This document shows positions 60,301 to 64,000 of a stretch of DNA of 64,000 nucleotides, piece by piece. Every line of letters begins with the position of its first letter. The first letter of the stretch is position 1. Location of the stretch: positions 20,374,286 through 20,438,285 of the forward strand of contig CM069603.1 in the NCBI GenBank assembly GCA_035771175.1, given 5' to 3'. Origin of the DNA: Paratinospora sagittata. Its lineage: Eukaryota; Streptophyta; Magnoliopsida; Ranunculales; Menispermaceae. The position numbers were made by a program, and so were the translations under genes. Below the pieces are notes generated by a model, which had not been told where the DNA came from, made no database searches, and saw only the letters and a list, made by a program, of their open reading frames with translations.

Positions 60301-63300
60301 TGCAAAGTCTTCAAAATCACTTTCGATATAGTATTTCATGTTTACAAAAATGTTTTCTGAAAGGTTTTAATCATAATTTTAATGAGTTTTGAATTATTTA
60401 AAAGTGTTTAATCTTATATCAAAGTGTTTTGAGTCAATGAAATGGTTCTTTTGTGTCAAAATATTAATTTTTCACAAATAAGGCTATCCAGCAATTTGCA
60501 CGTCTTAGACTAAAATCTTATATTTTTAACGAGAAAAATATGGGCACTTCTGCTTGCTCGATTTTTCTATTCCTTCACAGTTTTGCCAGGTTATCTTAAT
60601 TGAAATATTCTCTAGTAACACCTAGATGATTCCCATTGTCTCGCACCCCCAAAAAACTTTAGATTGAACAATGTTTTGAATTCAAATCATTTTTTAGTAC
60701 TCTTGCTCTTTAACCTTCAACTTCAAATTTAATAAAACACTCATTCTCTGATTTTCAAAAATTCAACACGCACGATATTTGCAAGTTAGATTGAGCTTTT
60801 CGAAGAGTTTTCCAAGAGAAGAAAGTAATGATTCTTGCCTTTGCAAAAAAAGGCTTCAAATTGAATCAAAAATGCAATCTGTCTTGATGTTCAGCTAGTT
60901 CTTCATTTTATCCCTTGTGTGCTAAGATTTGCAGAGGCTATCCATTGTTTAAAACTCTAAGTATGTGAAGTGGTCTCGGTAAGATAACACATCAAAGAGG
61001 AACACATCACCTATTTTGCATCAATAACACATCAAACAAAAGCTTTCGAATTCTACAATGATCAAGCTCGAAGAACGAAGACATATCTCATGTCTAATGC
61101 ATTAGTTTGATCTCTGGTGTGTAAGGCAACCCCTCGATCAACCTTAGCACTAAAACTCTGAAAATTGCAAAGTCTTCAAAATCACTTTCGATATAGTATT
61201 TCATTTTTACAAAAATGTTTTTCGAAAGGTTTTAATCATAATTTTAAAGAGTTTTGAATTATTTAAAAGTGTTTATTCTTATATCAAAGTGTTTTGAGTC
61301 AATGAAATGGTTCTTTAGTGTCAAAATATTAATTTTTCAAAAATAAGGCTATCCAGCAATTGGCACGTCTTAGACTAAAATCTGATATTTCTAACGAGAA
61401 AAATGTGGGCACTTCTGCTTGCTCGATTTTTCTATTCCTTCACAGTTTTGCCAGGTTATCTTAATTGAAATATTCTCTAGTAACACCTAGATGATTCCCA
61501 TTGTCTCGCACGCCCAAAAAACTTTAGATTGAACAATGTTTTGAATTCAAATCATTTTGTAGTACTCTTGCTCTTTAACCTTCAACTTCAAATTTTATAA
61601 AACACTTATTCTCTGATTTTCAAAAATACAACACGCACGATATTTGCAAGTTAGATTGAGGTTTTCGAAGAGTTTTTCAAGAGAAGAAAGTAATGATTCT
61701 TGCCTTTGCAAAAAAAGGCTTCGAATTGAATCAAAATCGCAATCTGTCTTGATGTTCAGCTAGTTCTTCATTTTATCCCTTGTGTGCTAAGATTTGCAGA
61801 GGCTATCCATTGTTTAAAACTCTAAGTATATGAAGTTGTCTCGGTAGGATAACACATCAAAAAGGGACACATCACCTGTTTTACATCAAGAACACATCAA
61901 ACAACAGCTTTCGAATTCTACAAAGACCAAGCTCGAAGAACGAAGACAAATCTCATGACTAATGCATTAGTTTGATCTCTGGTGTGTAGGGTAACCCCTC
62001 GATCAATCTCAGCACTAAAACTCTGAAAATTGCAATGTCTTCAAAATCACTTTCGGTATAGTATTTCATTTTGAAAAAAATTATTTTCTGAAAGCTTTTA
62101 ATCATAATTTTAATGAGTTTTCAATTATTTAAAAGTGTTTAATCTTATATCAAAGTGTTTTGAGTCAATGAAATGGTTCTTTAGTGTCAAAATATTAATT
62201 TTTCAAAAATAAGGCTATCCAGCAATTGGCACGTCTTAGACTAAAATCTTATATTCTTAACGAGAAAAATGTGGGCGCTTCTGCTTGCTCGATTTTTCTA
62301 TTCCTTCACAGTTTTGCCAGGTTATCTTAATTGAAATATTCTCTAGTAACACCTAGATGATTCCCATTGTCTCGCACGCCCAAAAAACTTTAGATTGAAC
62401 AATGTTTTGAATTCAAATCATTTTGTAGTACTCTTGCTCTTTAACCTTCAACTTAAAATTTAATAAAACACTCATTCTCTGATTTTCAAAAATACAACAC
62501 GCACGATATTTGCAAGTTAGATTGAGCTTTTCGAAGAGTTTTTCAAGAGAAGAAAGTAATGATTCTTGCCTTTGCAAAAAAAAGGCTTCGAATTGAATCA
62601 AAATTGCAATCTGTCTTGATGTTCAGCTAGTTCTTCATTTTATCCCTTGTGTGCTAAGATTTGCAGAGGCTATCCACTGTTTAAACTCAAAGTATATGAA
62701 GTGGTCTCGATAAGATAACACATCAAGAAGGAACACATCACCTGTTTTGCATCAAGAACACATCAAACAATAGCTTTCGAATTCTACAAAGATCAAGCTC
62801 GAAGAACGAAGACATATCTCATGTCTAATGCATTAGTTTCATCTTTGGTGGGGAGGATAACCGCTCGATCACTCTCAGCACTAAAACTCTGAAAATTGCA
62901 AAGTCTTCAAAATCACTTTCGATATAGTATTTCATTTTGAAAAAAATGTTTTCTGAAAGGTTTTAATCATAATTTTAATGAGTTTTGAATTATTTAAAAG
63001 TGTTTAATCTTATATCAAAGTGTTTTGAGTCAATGAAATGGTTCTTTAGTGTCAAAATATTAATTTTTCAAAAATAAGGCTATCCAGCAATTTGCACGTC
63101 TTAGACCAAAATCTTATATTTCTAACGAGAAAAATGTGGGCATTTCTGCTTGCTCGATTTTTCTATTCCTTCACAGTTTTGCCAGGTTATCTTAATTGAA
63201 ATATTCTCTAGTAACACCTAGATGATTCCCATTGTCTCGCACGCCCAAAAAACTTTAGATTGAACAATGTTTTGAATTCAAATCATTTTGTAGTACTCTT

Positions 63301-64000
63301 GCTCTTTAACCTTCAACTTCAAATTTAATAAAACACTCATTCTCTGATTTTCAAAAATACAACACGCACGATATTTGCAAGTTAGATTGAGCTTTTCGAA
63401 GAGTTTTTCAAGAGTAGAAAGTAATGATTCTTGCCTTTGCAAAAAAAAGGCTTCGAATTGAATCAAAATTGCAATCTGTCTTGATGTTCAGCTAGTTCTT
63501 CATTTTATCCCTTGTGTGCTAAGATTTGCAGAGGCTATCCACTGTTTAAACTCTAAGTATACGAAGTGGTCTCGATAAGATAACACATCAAGAAGGAACA
63601 CATCACCTGTTTTGCATCAAGAACACATCAAACAATAGCTTTCGAATTCTACAAAGATCAAGCTCGAAGAACGAAGACATATCTCATGTCTAATGCATTA
63701 GTTTGATCTTTGGTGTGTAGGATAACCGCTCGATCACTCTCAGCACTAAAACTCTGAAAATTGCTAAGTCTTCAAAATCACTTTCGATATAGTATTTCAT
63801 TTTGAAAAAAATGTTTTCTGAAAGGTTTTAATCATAATTTTAATGAGTTTTGAATTATTTAAAAGTGTTTAATCTTATATCAAAGTGTTTTGAGTCAATG
63901 AAATGGTTCTTTAGTGTCAAAATATTAATTTTTCAAAAATAAGGCTATCCAGCAATTTGCACGTCTTAGACTAAAATCTTATATTTCTAACGAGAAAAAT
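54385..64000 (+). repeat. Right satellite array, continuation of the ~865-bp repeat
   Basis: This is the same satellite in the same orientation. It begins in mid-monomer (54385-54871, 487 bp), which is the remainder of the monomer split by the retrotransposon. Further monomers start at 54872, 55736, 56603, 57467, 58332, 59197, 60064, 60928, 61793, 62660 and 63525, and the last is cut by the window edge. Variants alternate in a roughly dimeric way. Monomers with AAGTTGTCTCGG and the +2 A/T-tract variant (55736, 59197, 61793) lie next to ones with the short GTTTAAACTC form. No gene is seen in this stretch. Confidence 0.98.

Noticed and set aside
36950..63466. Recurring 62-codon minus-strand ORFs in satellite monomers (36950, 38681, 39546, 54625, 56356, 59817, 62413, 63278)
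   Set aside because: They start at TTG and have no ATG, and they exist only in monomers with eight A in the hairpin loop; monomers with seven A shift the frame. They mark a satellite subclass and are not a gene.

Overview
The window is nuclear DNA from a flowering plant, in a heterochromatic block. Most of it is one long tandem satellite with an AT-rich monomer of about 865 bp: 47 complete copies plus one cut copy at 1-41039, and 10 complete plus two partial copies at 54385-64000. The host assignment comes from the 13.3-kb insertion between these arrays. It is a Ty3/gypsy LTR retrotransposon with a plant initiator-Met-tRNA primer site, a plant-type chromodomain-like tail on the integrase, and plant-like splice signals. 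I cannot name the species. No host gene, rRNA, tRNA or CRISPR array was seen.

Satellite layout. Monomers are 863-868 bp and head-to-tail on one strand. They carry nested higher-order periodicity: a 3-mer repeat (2595 bp) at 4326-9514; a large 8-monomer unit at about 23.5-30.4 kb whose sister copy at about 13.1-23.5 kb is expanded to 12 monomers by an internal 4-mer (3460 bp) tandem duplication; and a dimer (1731 bp) series from about 29.4 to 34.6 kb. Diagnostic variants place some duplication breakpoints inside monomers and let the events be ordered.

Insertion layout, 41040-54384. A complete element comes first: 5' LTR (41040-42619), primer-binding site, leader with a good splice donor, an extra 530-codon ORF upstream of gag (43496-45088), a single intact gag-protease-RT-RNase H-integrase ORF (45869-50587), polypurine tract, and 3' LTR (50825-52405). 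It is followed by a 7-bp spacer that looks like the two ends of an internal region fused together, a truncated third LTR (52413-52785), and a full-length fourth LTR in inverted orientation (52786-54384). The whole composite starts and ends with an LTR U3 terminus and sits inside one satellite monomer. The two monomer halves add to 865 bp once a 5-bp target duplication is subtracted. It therefore seems to have integrated as one aberrant U3-to-U3 molecule.

How the element may work. Each LTR has a TATA box directly downstream of about 21 copies of a GC-rich unit of about 20 bp containing the palindrome GAACGTTC, which is both an ACGT-core and a heat-shock-element-like half pair. Transcripts would be primed by initiator tRNA-Met. 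A donor in the leader (42780/42781) and pyrimidine-rich acceptors just before each ORF (43487 and 45861) suggest alternative splicing to express ORF1 and Gag-Pol separately. The polyprotein has all catalytic residues and the LTRs are almost identical, so the insertion is young and possibly competent.
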